Positions 8,353-16,974 of a stretch of 64,000 bases of DNA are shown here, piece by piece (within the stretch, counting starts at the first letter, position 1; each line of letters opens with the position of its first letter). A program made the translations under genes and the position numbers. The notes under the pieces were generated by a model. It saw only the letters and a program-made list of their open reading frames with translations, did not search any database and was not told where the DNA came from. Source of the stretch: QQWI01 sp964522015. GTDB lineage: Bacteria; Bacillota; Clostridia; Peptostreptococcales; Acidaminobacteraceae. Location of the stretch: the NCBI GenBank assembly GCA_964522015.1, contig CAZFST010000017.1:24078-88077 (forward strand), in the 5' to 3' direction.

Positions 8353-9798
8353 TTACAACTGGCCGTCCTCCGCCATCTTCTGTACAAAGGCTTCAAGGGC
8401 ATCCTCAAAACACTTCATCGGTGGCCTAACTAGTCCTGCGCCAACTTGTCCTACCCCCGCATTTTTGTGGGCAATACCCGTGTTGATGATTGGTAAAATC
8501 TGTGTCTCAATGACTTTTCTAATATCGATGCCAGTGGGGGTCCCTCTAAAATTCAAAGCTGGCATCTTGTAAGCTTCGCTTTCACTTTCCGTAATTTCAT
8601 ACATACTGGTGGTGTAATTGATAGCATCCTGTGGTGTTCCTCCAACAAATTGAACAATAGCAGGTGCCGTTGCCATGGCAAATCCCCCAATGCCGCTTGT
8701 CTCTGTAATCACCGAGTCCCCAATATCAGGATTTGCATCCTCCTTTGAATAGCCAGGAAAGAATAGACCGTCAATCATTTCAGCTGGGGCAGTAAACCAC
8801 CTGTTGGCTATTCCAGAGACCCGAATACCAAAGTCAGTCCCATTACGGGCCATGGTATAGACAATTGTCGAATAAGGAACGCCACCAACTGGATCAAGAG
8901 CAGCTTTTGCTGCTGGCATGGTGAGGTTCAAGAAAAAGTGATCATTTGAGTGCATGAATTTCAGTACATCGGACTTTTCTTGATTAGAAAAATTCGTCAT
9001 CACAATGTAAGGTGCCATTTCCCGAATAAAAAGTGACGTCCCTGCTTTGTTCCGATTGTGTCCCTCATCCCCCATTTGAACCACCTGAGCCACCATGGAT
9101 TTTAAATCCATGGGACCTCTTAAATCCAGTGCTTCTTTCAAAACAGGTGCCAAAATGTTAGCCATCCACTTAAGACGGTTAATGACTTCTTCACTATAGG
9201 CACCATATCTCAATACTTTCCCTAAGCCCTCGTTCAAAGTACAGTAAGCATAATTGCCAAAGGCTTCATTCTTGATAATCCAAACAGGCATGGAAGCCGT
9301 AATAACTCCAGCCATAGGCCCAACTGCATTATGGTGATGACAGGAATCGAATTTAATTTGTCCTGAGGTCACAAGCTGTGTGGCACTCTCCTCGTCAGTT
9401 GCCAGACCCTCGTAGATCAGGCCGCCAATAATGGCGCCTTTTAAGGGGCCGCTCATCCGTTCCCAAGAGATAGGAGGACCAGCATGCAAGATCGTCATTT
9501 TATCCATATTGGGGATGTCATCCCCAGCAATGCCGATGCCAATCAAAGTTGGCTGGGCCTTTTGAAGATTTTCAACGGCCTTTTGATTGGCTTTGTTAAT
9601 TAAATCCTGTAAATCACCGCTGCCTTTATAGATTAGGTCAAGGTGGGCCATCATATGCTGATTGCCACCAGCCCTTGGACGCCAGTTCATTTGAAGGGTT
9701 TCAACCCCTTGTTCCTTTAAGTCCTTGTGGAAGGATTCAAGCCCCATATTGATGACCTTGAGATCCTGGGAAAAAAGCTGATTTAATGGATGCATCAT
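8353..9798 (-). CDS. DUF1116 protein, YlbE/AllG-like subunit of an FdrA-type carbamoyltransferase
   Basis: A 481-residue DUF1116 protein. In Escherichia coli the FdrA, YlbE (DUF1116) and YlbF (DUF2877) proteins are reported to form the oxamate carbamoyltransferase of anaerobic allantoin breakdown (AllF, AllG, AllH). Conserved-looking blocks are NWRPRAGGNQHMMAHLDLI, GAIIGGLIYEGLA, SCHHHNAVGPMAGVITASMP, GDEGHNRNKAGTSLF, ALDPVGGVPYSTIVYTMARNG and TETSGIGGFAMATAPAIVQF. An AAGGGGGG Shine-Dalgarno precedes ATG 9798. It is encoded directly below fdrA. No carbamate kinase gene, the usual downstream partner, is in the window, so whether the acceptor or donor is oxamate is inferred. Confidence 0.85.
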   Translation of the reverse strand: MMHPLNQLFSQDLKVINMGLESFHKDLKEQGVETLQMNWRPRAGGNQHMMAHLDLIYKGSGDLQDLINKANQKAVENLQKAQPTLIGIGIAGDDIPNMDKMTILHAGPPISWERMSGPLKGAIIGGLIYEGLATDEESATQLVTSGQIKFDSCHHHNAVGPMAGVITASMPVWIIKNEAFGNYAYCTLNEGLGKVLRYGAYSEEVINRLKWMANILAPVLKEALDLRGPMDLKSMVAQVVQMGDEGHNRNKAGTSLFIREMAPYIVMTNFSNQEKSDVLKFMHSNDHFFLNLTMPAAKAALDPVGGVPYSTIVYTMARNGTDFGIRVSGIANRWFTAPAEMIDGLFFPGYSKEDANPDIGDSVITETSGIGGFAMATAPAIVQFVGGTPQDAINYTTSMYEITESESEAYKMPALNFRGTPTGIDIRKVIETQILPIINTGIAHKNAGVGQVGAGLVRPPMKCFEDALEAFVQKMAEDGQL

Positions 9799-9821
9799 GC
9801 CCCCCTTTTAAGTGGACTTAA

Positions 9822-9902
9822 TCCTTGGATTAATCTTTAATTTTCTTTGATTAATCTTTAATGTCCCTCGGATTAATCTTTAATTACCCTTTGATTAATC
9901 TG
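9822..9902 (-). repeat. About 22-bp tandem repeats running through the fdrA stop codon
   Basis: Read on the minus strand, the motif GATTAATC-N8-ATTAAA is repeated about 3.5 times with a 21-22 bp period, beginning inside the last codons of fdrA and continuing into the gap before the DUF1116 gene. Every copy carries a TAA in one or more frames. Confidence 0.8.
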
Positions 9903-11441
9903 CTTCAACACCAACTCTACAAATCTCACTGCTTGAGCATTGGAGGGCATCACCACCACACCAACCCCCTCTAAGGCCGCTTTTGACTGCTCAAACCCCT
10001 GGGGATCTCCCACTGTGCCGGTGATAGATGCCACTGCAATCAGCGATTTATCTGTTTTTTTCAATTTTTCTTTAACAATAGCAATGGCATCAGCCACTTC
10101 TTTAGCCGGATTCTGGTGAGAGCCAAAGCCAAGAACCACATCTAAAAGAAGTACCGCCGTACTGCCATCAACATCTCTCATTAAACGCTCAGTCCTGGTT
10201 GACGGATCGATCATGGGATGGGGTCTACCCACAGTAAATTGATCTTCACCAAGATCCAATACCACATGACCACTTAAGTGTTTTAGATTTTCAAGGCGAT
10301 ACTCAGGCTCTAAAGGAATATTTGAATAGATGGGTCCTATTGAATTGCCAAGGATTTTCATGGCTTCATCTGCCAGAGTGCCACCGGTATAAAGCCCTCT
10401 TAAATACACCTGATCTGGTTTTAAGCTTTCAAAAGAACTCTCAACTAATTGATGAAGGACCTGCTCAGAAAATCCGAATCCTGTAAAATCAACTGGTTCT
10501 TCACCCTTAGCAAGGGCCACTGCTTTATAGGCTGCATCTTCGAGGGTTAAGCACGGGTAAGCACCAGCTGCTCTAATCATCTGAGCATCCCCGCCAATAA
10601 AGTCCACCACCACTGGTTTATCAGTGGTTTTAACCAGGCTAAGAATTTTCTGGGCCACTTCTTTAGCTGGTGGCTTTGAAATCAACACAATCACCTGGGT
10701 ACCAGGGTCCTGTATCAAGGCCTCAAACCCTTGCATCATCATCAGCCCACCAATTTCCAGCTTTAAATCCCTACCACCGGTGCCTATCACCTGGGAAACC
10801 CCAGAGCCTAACTGATCAATCAAGCAAGTCACCTCTTGAGTTCCAGTTCCTGATGCACCAATCACACCAATAGGACCTCGCCTAACCACATTTGCAAAAC
10901 AAAGAGGGATGCCATTAATAATGGCTGTACCACAGTCTGGACCCATCATCAGCAGCCCTTTCTCAACAGCCCCTTGTTTCATTCGCAGTTCAGCTTCTAT
11001 GGAGACCTGATCTGAAAACAGCATCACATGCATATTTTGATCAAGGGCATTCATGACTTCAGCTTCAGCATATTGCCCTCCGATGGACACCAAAAGCAGA
11101 TTCGCCTCAGGCATTTTCTCCATGGCCCCATCTAGACTTACCGGTTGATATTCGCTGCCAGACTGTTTCTTTTTTTGTGTCAAAAGGGTAGTTACTTTTT
11201 CTATGACCAAAGCCATCACTTGGTCACTGATCACATCAGCTACAATAAAAAAATCATTAACCCCTAAACCCTCTAAATCCTGATGATACAAATTCAACTG
11301 AGCCGTCAACTCTTTATTGAGTCCAGTTCCCATCCCCACCAAAACTTCGCTAACCCCTTCAACGCCTTTGATTTCTTTTGAAATCAGCATTAAGGTCACT
11401 GAATCATAATAGGTGTTTTTTCTCACATCGCATTTAATCAT
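9873..11441 (-). CDS. fdrA: FdrA-family protein (AllF-like, succinyl-CoA-synthetase-fold acyl/carbamoyltransferase subunit)
   Basis: A 522-residue FdrA protein related to the alpha and beta subunits of succinyl-CoA synthetase. The Rossmann-type segment GPIGVIGASGTGTQEVTCLI with GTGGRDLKLEIGG (about 190-235) and the C-terminal flavodoxin-like part (VLLLDVVLGFGSHQNPAKE) are visible. FdrA is taken as the core of oxamate carbamoyltransferase in anaerobic allantoin pathways. Its ATG lies inside the end of the DUF2877 gene (8-nt overlap), indicating stoichiometric co-expression. The last residues are encoded by the tandem repeat that continues past the stop. The reaction here is inferred from family and neighbours. 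Confidence 0.9.
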   Translation of the reverse strand: MIKCDVRKNTYYDSVTLMLISKEIKGVEGVSEVLVGMGTGLNKELTAQLNLYHQDLEGLGVNDFFIVADVISDQVMALVIEKVTTLLTQKKKQSGSEYQPVSLDGAMEKMPEANLLLVSIGGQYAEAEVMNALDQNMHVMLFSDQVSIEAELRMKQGAVEKGLLMMGPDCGTAIINGIPLCFANVVRRGPIGVIGASGTGTQEVTCLIDQLGSGVSQVIGTGGRDLKLEIGGLMMMQGFEALIQDPGTQVIVLISKPPAKEVAQKILSLVKTTDKPVVVDFIGGDAQMIRAAGAYPCLTLEDAAYKAVALAKGEEPVDFTGFGFSEQVLHQLVESSFESLKPDQVYLRGLYTGGTLADEAMKILGNSIGPIYSNIPLEPEYRLENLKHLSGHVVLDLGEDQFTVGRPHPMIDPSTRTERLMRDVDGSTAVLLLDVVLGFGSHQNPAKEVADAIAIVKEKLKKTDKSLIAVASITGTVGDPQGFEQSKAALEGVGVVVMPSNAQAVRFVELVLKQINQRVIKD

Positions 11442-12501
11442 GTGTCAGAGTCTCCCTTACCGATTGTGTCACCCGTATTTTGTTCATGCAGTAAAAGCCA
11501 AACAAAAAATCAACCCCAGAGGATGCGCCGTGCTTTGCCACCAACTCAGCCAGTTTTGCCACTGATTCAGCCGCCTTTTCAATACCCTCACTGGATTTAA
11601 AAAACAACCCTCGCACCAAATCCCTATGGGCCTCCGAAACCTGCCCTAAAGCTGTGGCTCTTAGCATATTTTCACTGACCAAAGTCGTCAATCCAAGGGC
11701 CCCCTGATAAATCCGCCAAAGCCTCTCTCTAGTGGCTTCTAGTCCCCTTCCACCCGTGGCGCCATCATAATACATGGCAATCATAACCCCAGCTAAAAAA
11801 TCATCCGTGGCAGGTGTAAGCCCAGGACCAAAGCCAACAAACTTAGGCAGCAGTCCGATAAAACCATCAAAATCTTTGCGAATCAACGCCTCTAATAATT
11901 TCCCCAGGGTTTCTCTTATAAATTGACAGTAAGGATTTAGCACCCCAACATCAGCTGAAACACCACTTTCAGGTAAAATCCAGCCCTCTAAATCATCAAA
12001 ATCGAACTGGTTAATCAGCGCCCCAATCCCATTTGAACCTGATTCACTATTATGGGGCCCTTTATTAAACGTCCCTTTTCCAAAGGTCTCACTGATAATC
12101 ACATCCCGAATAACATCCAAAAGCGCCAGCTGAACATACAAATCATTGACAGTCCCATCTATCTCAGCCCCTGGGTCCCAAAGAGAAGCCCCCTCCAGAC
12201 TTAAAAATAAATCTCGCCCTTGAAATGCCAAGCCCCCCTTCTCAATCAATACCCCATCCCCTACACAAACACCATCAAGTTCCCAAGGGGACATCCTCAC
12301 AAGAGCCCCCATGGGTCCAATGTTATTTTTACTTGCCACAGCAGGCGCACCGAGATTTTTCTCCACCAACAAAGTGGCAAGATTGCCCTCTTGGTCCACC
12401 AAATTCACAGCACTCGGAAACGCGGAATGAACCGTCAAAACCTTTTGATAGTTGCCATCCAGATAAGTTTGTAGGTCCAAAGACAGTCTAGTAACTTCCA
12501 T
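11434..12501 (-). CDS. DUF2877 protein, YlbF/AllH-like subunit
   Basis: A DUF2877-family protein of about 355 residues, longer than the roughly 270 residues of E. coli YlbF. The family hallmark GFGPGLTPATDDFLAGVMIA lies near residue 226. ATG 12501 is chosen because AGGA precedes it; GTG 12510 is an in-frame alternative. It is translationally coupled to fdrA by overlap and is thought to be the third component of the FdrA-type carbamoyltransferase. The order here (DUF2877, FdrA, DUF1116) differs from the E. coli fdrA-ylbE-ylbF order. Confidence 0.87.
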   Translation of the reverse strand: MEVTRLSLDLQTYLDGNYQKVLTVHSAFPSAVNLVDQEGNLATLLVEKNLGAPAVASKNNIGPMGALVRMSPWELDGVCVGDGVLIEKGGLAFQGRDLFLSLEGASLWDPGAEIDGTVNDLYVQLALLDVIRDVIISETFGKGTFNKGPHNSESGSNGIGALINQFDFDDLEGWILPESGVSADVGVLNPYCQFIRETLGKLLEALIRKDFDGFIGLLPKFVGFGPGLTPATDDFLAGVMIAMYYDGATGGRGLEATRERLWRIYQGALGLTTLVSENMLRATALGQVSEAHRDLVRGLFFKSSEGIEKAAESVAKLAELVAKHGASSGVDFLFGFYCMNKIRVTQSVRETLTHD

Positions 12502-12522
12502 AAATCTCACATCCTAAAGGTG

Positions 12523-12577
12523 AATTTTCAAAACATTGGGTCCATTTGAAGCATTGGGTGTATTTAAAACCTCGGGT
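12523..12577 (-). repeat. Three imperfect 18-bp tandem repeats after the mocA-like gene
   Basis: On the minus strand, CCCGAGGTTTTAAATACA, CCCAATGCTTCAAATGGA and CCCAATGTTTTGAAAATT follow each other directly between the stop of the mocA-like gene and the start of the DUF2877 gene. The pattern resembles the other post-stop repeats of this operon. Confidence 0.65.
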
Positions 12578-13204
12578 TTACTTTATGGATTGGATCAATC
12601 GTTCATATGACTCCTGGGTGTCTATGTCAACCAGTATGCCAGGGTCTGAAACGTTGAGATAAGCGGGTTTAGCCTGTTGCTGGAGAAAAACCTTAAGCCC
12701 CCCTTCATCTTTGCTACTGAGAAGCTCAGGGATCAAATGAGCGGAAATCAGGGGCGGATGGCCCTTATTACCCTCAAAGGAAGGATAGAGTACGTCCATC
12801 TCCTGAAGATCAAAAGCCTTCACCAGGTGCTGAATTGTTTCAGGTTTCACCAGGGGCACATCCACTGGCATGGTAAAAAATGCAGTAGAAGTGGGAGCAA
12901 TGGCGGCCGCACCGGTCTGAACTGAAGAAAACATACCCAGTTGGTAATTGGAGTTTAGCACCCATTTAAGGTGCATAACTTCAATCAGAGGTATCAGCAG
13001 CTCGCTTTGATGGCCCACCACCACCACAATGTCTGTGATTCCAGCCCCAGTGAAAGTTGCCACCGTGGTTTCAAGAAAGGTCTTGTCCCTAATAAGTAGC
13101 AAGGGTTTAAAAGCGTGCATCCTTGAAGAATAACCGGCAGCGATGATCACAGCGGCTATATTTGCGTTTGTAATCGTATCTTGAACAAGTTTTGTAGCCA
13201 TCAT
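12578..13204 (-). CDS. mocA: MocA-like molybdenum-cofactor cytidylyltransferase (NTP_transferase)
   Basis: A 208-residue nucleotidyltransferase of the MocA/MobA-like group, which adds CMP or GMP to molybdopterin. The N-terminal signature AAVIIAAGYSSRMHAFKPLL contains the nucleotide-binding loop and Lys, and TMPVDVPLVKPETI supplies the metal-binding Asp residues. Its ATG overlaps the stop of the hydroxylase large-subunit gene (TAATG), with a second ATG directly after. It probably makes the MCD form of the cofactor used by xanthine-dehydrogenase-type enzymes. The exact nucleotide is inferred from context. Confidence 0.9.
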   Translation of the reverse strand: MMATKLVQDTITNANIAAVIIAAGYSSRMHAFKPLLLIRDKTFLETTVATFTGAGITDIVVVVGHQSELLIPLIEVMHLKWVLNSNYQLGMFSSVQTGAAAIAPTSTAFFTMPVDVPLVKPETIQHLVKAFDLQEMDVLYPSFEGNKGHPPLISAHLIPELLSSKDEGGLKVFLQQQAKPAYLNVSDPGILVDIDTQESYERLIQSIK

Positions 13205-15564
13205 TAAACCCTTGGTAACTTAGCGACAGCAAGTGCCACTTGCTCAGGTGACAGGGGCAATTTGTAGAAATTAATGGCCAGTGCATCGAATAAGGCATTG
13301 CCAATCACAGATGGCACCGAAATCATTGGGTGTTCTCCCACCCCACGGGCACCAAAAGGCCCATCGGTTTGTGGGTTTTCTATGAGGATTGGCACGATTT
13401 GATCTGGAATATCATTGGCGGTGAGGATCTTATTATCCGTAAAGGAATTGTTGAGAAGTCTACCTTTGTCATTAAACTTGTAACATTCTACTAAAGCTGA
13501 GCTAATGCCCTGAAGCACCCCGCCCATTATCTGGCCTTCCACTAACTTCTTGTTTAGAATCTGACCTACGTCAAAGGCCGATGCGATTTTTAAGATATGA
13601 ACATTGCCAGTTTCAACATCCACCTCAATCTCCACACCATGGGCACCAAAGGTCCAGTCCAGGGCTGGTGTCCCTTGCCCCGTATTGGGATCAAGATTTG
13701 TAAGGCCATCGGCCATGTACATCCCATAAGAAATCAGTGGTCCACCAATGCCATTGCCGTTTTCGTAGACATAGCCCCTAGCTAACTTCGCGTAAGGAAT
13801 CCGTCTATGGAGGTGATGAACATGTTGAATATAGCCATCTTTGTGGGTCAGTTCGTCCACATGGCATCTCAGTACCTGGGCAGCCAACTCTTTCATTTGC
13901 TTGACCATATTACCGGCCGCTCTTTTAACAGCGTTGCCACCCATAAAGGCATATTTAGAAGCCACTGTGTTCCAATCATAGGGACTCTTATCTGTTTCAA
14001 CTTCCAAGACAACTTCCACGTGTTCAAAGGGCACATCCAAAACTTCTGCAGCAATTTGAGCCATAATGGTATTGGCCCCCTGACCAATATCCACCGCACC
14101 AATCATCACCTTAACATGGCCATCTTCGTCCATTTGCATTATGGCAGCTGTAGAGGTGTAGCTTGGCATTGCCGGTGCCTTTTGAAGCATTGCGATTCCT
14201 TTGCCTCTTACTTTACCAGTCTTAAATTGGGCTTGTCTTTCTTCATCTGTTTGATAACCAGTCCATCCGATTTCCTTGGCAACCGCCTCCAAGCAGTCCA
14301 CGGGGCTCCCTGAAGTATCATAGATCAATTCACCGCTTAGGGTCTTTGAACCTGGTCTTAAAAGATTTTTCATTCTCAGTTCAAAGGGATCCATGCCTAG
14401 CTTTTGTGCAATCAAGTCCATTTGCCGTTCGATGGTCCAGTGGGTTTCCAAATGGCCAAAGCCCCTATAGGCCGTACTAAACACCTTGTTGGTGTAAATA
14501 GTTCTTGAGTGAAGCGCTATATTATGGACTTCATAGGGACCAGCTCCAGAATAAATGGCAGACTTACCAACGTTGACACCGTAGTCAGCATAGGCACCGC
14601 TATCCCAGTCATACCATAACTCTATGGCCGTGATGGTGCCATCATTTTTGACACCTGTTTTGATCTTGCCACGCATCCCTGCTCTTGTTGGGAGTAAGTT
14701 GAATTCTTCTTCTCGTGATGCTCTTAACTTGACGGGTTTTCCTTTGGCATTTCTTGATAGCAGGGTTACTAAAGGTTCTAGATGAATCCCTGCCTTACCC
14801 CCAAAACCACCACCAACAAATGGCACAATCACATTGATATCTGCTTTAGGAATCCCCAGTGATTTGGCCAGTAGTTGTCTAACGGCAAATGGGGATTGAG
14901 CAGATGTCCAAATTTTCACCTTATTGGAGTATGGATCTGCCTGGGCAATCACCGCATGGGTTTCCATTGGCACATGACCCACTGCGGGTAGGGACATTTC
15001 GTTTTCAATAATCACATCTGCTTCTTCAAAACCTTTATTGATATCACCCTTGATGGTCTTATTCCAGCTGGCAATGTTAGAGTCCGGTTGTGGGAAAAAG
15101 ACCCCTTTCATATACTCCAATTCATTGATATCATCGTGGACCAAAATCTTTGCTTCTAGGGCTTGATCTAGTGTATGGACTGCTTCAAGCTCCTCATACG
15201 TCACTTGGATTAAGGAAATGGCTTCTTCTGCAAGGGCCTCTGTCTCAGCGGCTACTGCAGCCACGATTTCTCCTTGATAGCGAACCTCCCCTCTGGCAAT
15301 AATGCGCTTGTCAATCATATAAAGTCCAACGAGATAAGGGCAGTCGTGACCGGTGAGTACCACTTTGACACCAGGTAAAGCCATTGCTTTGGTGGTATCA
15401 ATAGCCACTATTTTAGCCCTAGCATAGGGGGACAGCAGCAGCTTGGCATGGAGCATTCCCGGCACTTCCATGTCATGGGTGTAAATCGCTTGTCCAGTGA
15501 CTTTGACTTGGGCATCTTTTCTATCGTGGGGTTTGCCCACATGTCGGTACTTATTATTCGCCAT
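13204..15564 (-). CDS. Molybdenum hydroxylase large (molybdopterin-binding) subunit, xanthine dehydrogenase family
   Basis: The catalytic subunit of a molybdenum hydroxylase, 786 residues from ATG 15564. Recognisable parts are the N-terminal a/b hammerhead (VTGQAIYTHDMEVPGMLHAK), the cofactor loop VPFVGGGFGGKAG, the substrate-pocket segment AYRGFGHLETHW, GAVDIGQGANTIMAQIAAEV and the active-site Glu in FGARGVGEHPMISVPS. The enzyme hydroxylates a carbon next to ring nitrogen, using water, and passes electrons through 2Fe-2S and FAD subunits. The start is chosen for its 11-nt overlap with the 2Fe-2S gene. The AYRGFG segment differs from the xanthine-type AFRGxGxPE form, so purine is not assured as substrate. 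Confidence 0.93.
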   Translation of the reverse strand: MANNKYRHVGKPHDRKDAQVKVTGQAIYTHDMEVPGMLHAKLLLSPYARAKIVAIDTTKAMALPGVKVVLTGHDCPYLVGLYMIDKRIIARGEVRYQGEIVAAVAAETEALAEEAISLIQVTYEELEAVHTLDQALEAKILVHDDINELEYMKGVFFPQPDSNIASWNKTIKGDINKGFEEADVIIENEMSLPAVGHVPMETHAVIAQADPYSNKVKIWTSAQSPFAVRQLLAKSLGIPKADINVIVPFVGGGFGGKAGIHLEPLVTLLSRNAKGKPVKLRASREEEFNLLPTRAGMRGKIKTGVKNDGTITAIELWYDWDSGAYADYGVNVGKSAIYSGAGPYEVHNIALHSRTIYTNKVFSTAYRGFGHLETHWTIERQMDLIAQKLGMDPFELRMKNLLRPGSKTLSGELIYDTSGSPVDCLEAVAKEIGWTGYQTDEERQAQFKTGKVRGKGIAMLQKAPAMPSYTSTAAIMQMDEDGHVKVMIGAVDIGQGANTIMAQIAAEVLDVPFEHVEVVLEVETDKSPYDWNTVASKYAFMGGNAVKRAAGNMVKQMKELAAQVLRCHVDELTHKDGYIQHVHHLHRRIPYAKLARGYVYENGNGIGGPLISYGMYMADGLTNLDPNTGQGTPALDWTFGAHGVEIEVDVETGNVHILKIASAFDVGQILNKKLVEGQIMGGVLQGISSALVECYKFNDKGRLLNNSFTDNKILTANDIPDQIVPILIENPQTDGPFGARGVGEHPMISVPSVIGNALFDALAINFYKLPLSPEQVALAVAKLPRV

Positions 15565-16105
15565 GGAAAGGTGCCTTCCTTTCTTGATCAGCAGCATCTA
15601 AAACCGCAGCAATGATGGGCAAATAACCGGTACATCTGCACAAATTCCCTGCTATGGCCTCTTTAACCTGTTCTTCTGTGGGGTTAGGCTCTCTATCCAA
15701 GAGCGCCCGAGCTGACATCAACATACCCGGGGTGCAAAAGCCACACTGGAGGGCATCGTGTTCAATAAAGGCCTTTTGAAGGATTGAAATTTCTCGACCC
15801 TTGGCCAAGCCTTCCACTGTTTGTATCACTGAACCATGGGCTTCTATGGCTAGAATCAAACAAGAGTTTACTGGTCTGCCGTCCATAATAATGGTGCAAG
15901 CACCACATTCCCCTTCTCCGCAACCTTCTTTTGTGCCAAAGAGTTTGAGCTCTGTGTTCAAAAACTGCAAAAGTGTCATGGTGGGATCCACCTGTCTACA
16001 GTAGTTCTCATCATTCACCTGGCACTTGATGGCCACTGGCACACAAGTGGAAGCCACATAATCAAAACAATCCTTTAAGGGTTTTTGGGTGTGGACATTA
16101 CACAT
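15554..16105 (-). CDS. Molybdenum hydroxylase 2Fe-2S subunit
   Basis: A 183-residue small subunit carrying two 2Fe-2S clusters. The plant-ferredoxin-type cluster is ligated by CGEGECGACT and a downstream Cys in VNSCLI. The second, all-helical domain has LQCGFCTPGM and GNLCRCTGY. It relays electrons from the molybdenum centre to FAD. Its N-terminus is about 25 residues longer than usual and holds two extra Cys, and an internal start cannot be excluded. The start codon abuts the stop of the FAD gene and the 3' end overlaps the large-subunit gene, so the three are coupled. Confidence 0.94.
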   Translation of the reverse strand: MCNVHTQKPLKDCFDYVASTCVPVAIKCQVNDENYCRQVDPTMTLLQFLNTELKLFGTKEGCGEGECGACTIIMDGRPVNSCLILAIEAHGSVIQTVEGLAKGREISILQKAFIEHDALQCGFCTPGMLMSARALLDREPNPTEEQVKEAIAGNLCRCTGYLPIIAAVLDAADQERKAPFHGE

Positions 16106-16960
16106 TTAGAGGCCTCCAGTCTGGATGATTTTAAGTAGGGCTCGCTTGACTAAAACCCCTGAAATATGCAGTCGGTACTCAGCAGATGAGCGCACATCAG
16201 AAATTGGGTGAATATGATTTGCCACTTGTTCCTGGGCCCACTGAGCTGTTTCTTGGGTTCTAGCCATTGTGTTCAACTGGTGTTCAAGGGTTGTCAAACG
16301 GATGGGTGTGGGGGCTACTGCAGTCATGGCAATGGCAAACTGCCCTTCGCCTGTCACCCTAACCGCTGTCGCTGCAATGCCAAGGTCGTGTCCCTTAATA
16401 CGGGTCTGCTTTAAAAAAACGCTTTTGTCCCCGTCTTTTACTTCTGGGAGCATCACACCAATCACGAGCTCTTCTGGCAATAGGGCTGTTTTTTTGACCC
16501 CTACAAAAAAATCTTGAATTGGAATTTGTCGCTGTCCCCTGGGCCCTGCAATATGGACCATGGCGTTGTAAACCAGTAGTGGGGCGCCAAAGTCTGCACC
16601 TGGAGAGCCATTGCAAATGTTCCCCACCAAGGTTGCTCGGTTTCTAAGCTGATAAGAGGCTAAGGTATCCGCAGCTTCTTTAAGGGCCGTGTAACTTTTT
16701 TCTATCAAGGGGGATTCAGAAATCTGATTAACAGTCACTGAAGCCCCAATAAAAAGCCCTTCTCCGGGTACTTGGTAAAGTCCCTGGGTTTCACTTAATG
16801 ACTTGATATCCAGAATATGTTGGCAAGAGATCATGTTGCGCCTCAAGAGAATCATTAAATCCGTCCCCCCTGCCAAAATCCTTGTGTCTGGGTGGTCGCT
16901 TAAATAAAGTAGTGCATCGTCAAGCTTTTCAGGTTTGTAGTAATCAAACTTACTTAACAT
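16106..16960 (-). CDS. Molybdenum hydroxylase FAD-binding subunit
   Basis: A 284-residue FAD subunit of the xanthine-dehydrogenase/CO-dehydrogenase medium chain type. The FAD-binding motifs RILAGGTDLMILLR (about 31-44) and TLVGNICNGSPGADFGAPLL (about 110-129) are present, followed by the C-terminal CO_deh_flav_C region. It accepts electrons from the 2Fe-2S subunit and hands them to NAD or another carrier. The sequence TAAATG joins its stop to the start of the 2Fe-2S gene. Confidence 0.94.
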   Translation of the reverse strand: MLSKFDYYKPEKLDDALLYLSDHPDTRILAGGTDLMILLRRNMISCQHILDIKSLSETQGLYQVPGEGLFIGASVTVNQISESPLIEKSYTALKEAADTLASYQLRNRATLVGNICNGSPGADFGAPLLVYNAMVHIAGPRGQRQIPIQDFFVGVKKTALLPEELVIGVMLPEVKDGDKSVFLKQTRIKGHDLGIAATAVRVTGEGQFAIAMTAVAPTPIRLTTLEHQLNTMARTQETAQWAQEQVANHIHPISDVRSSAEYRLHISGVLVKRALLKIIQTGGL

Positions 16961-16974
16961 GTATTCCTCCCAGT

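Noticed and set aside
13807..14313. 168-codon plus-strand open frame inside the Mo-hydroxylase large-subunit gene
   Set aside because: Antisense shadow of a conserved enzyme; no RBS or recognisable protein.
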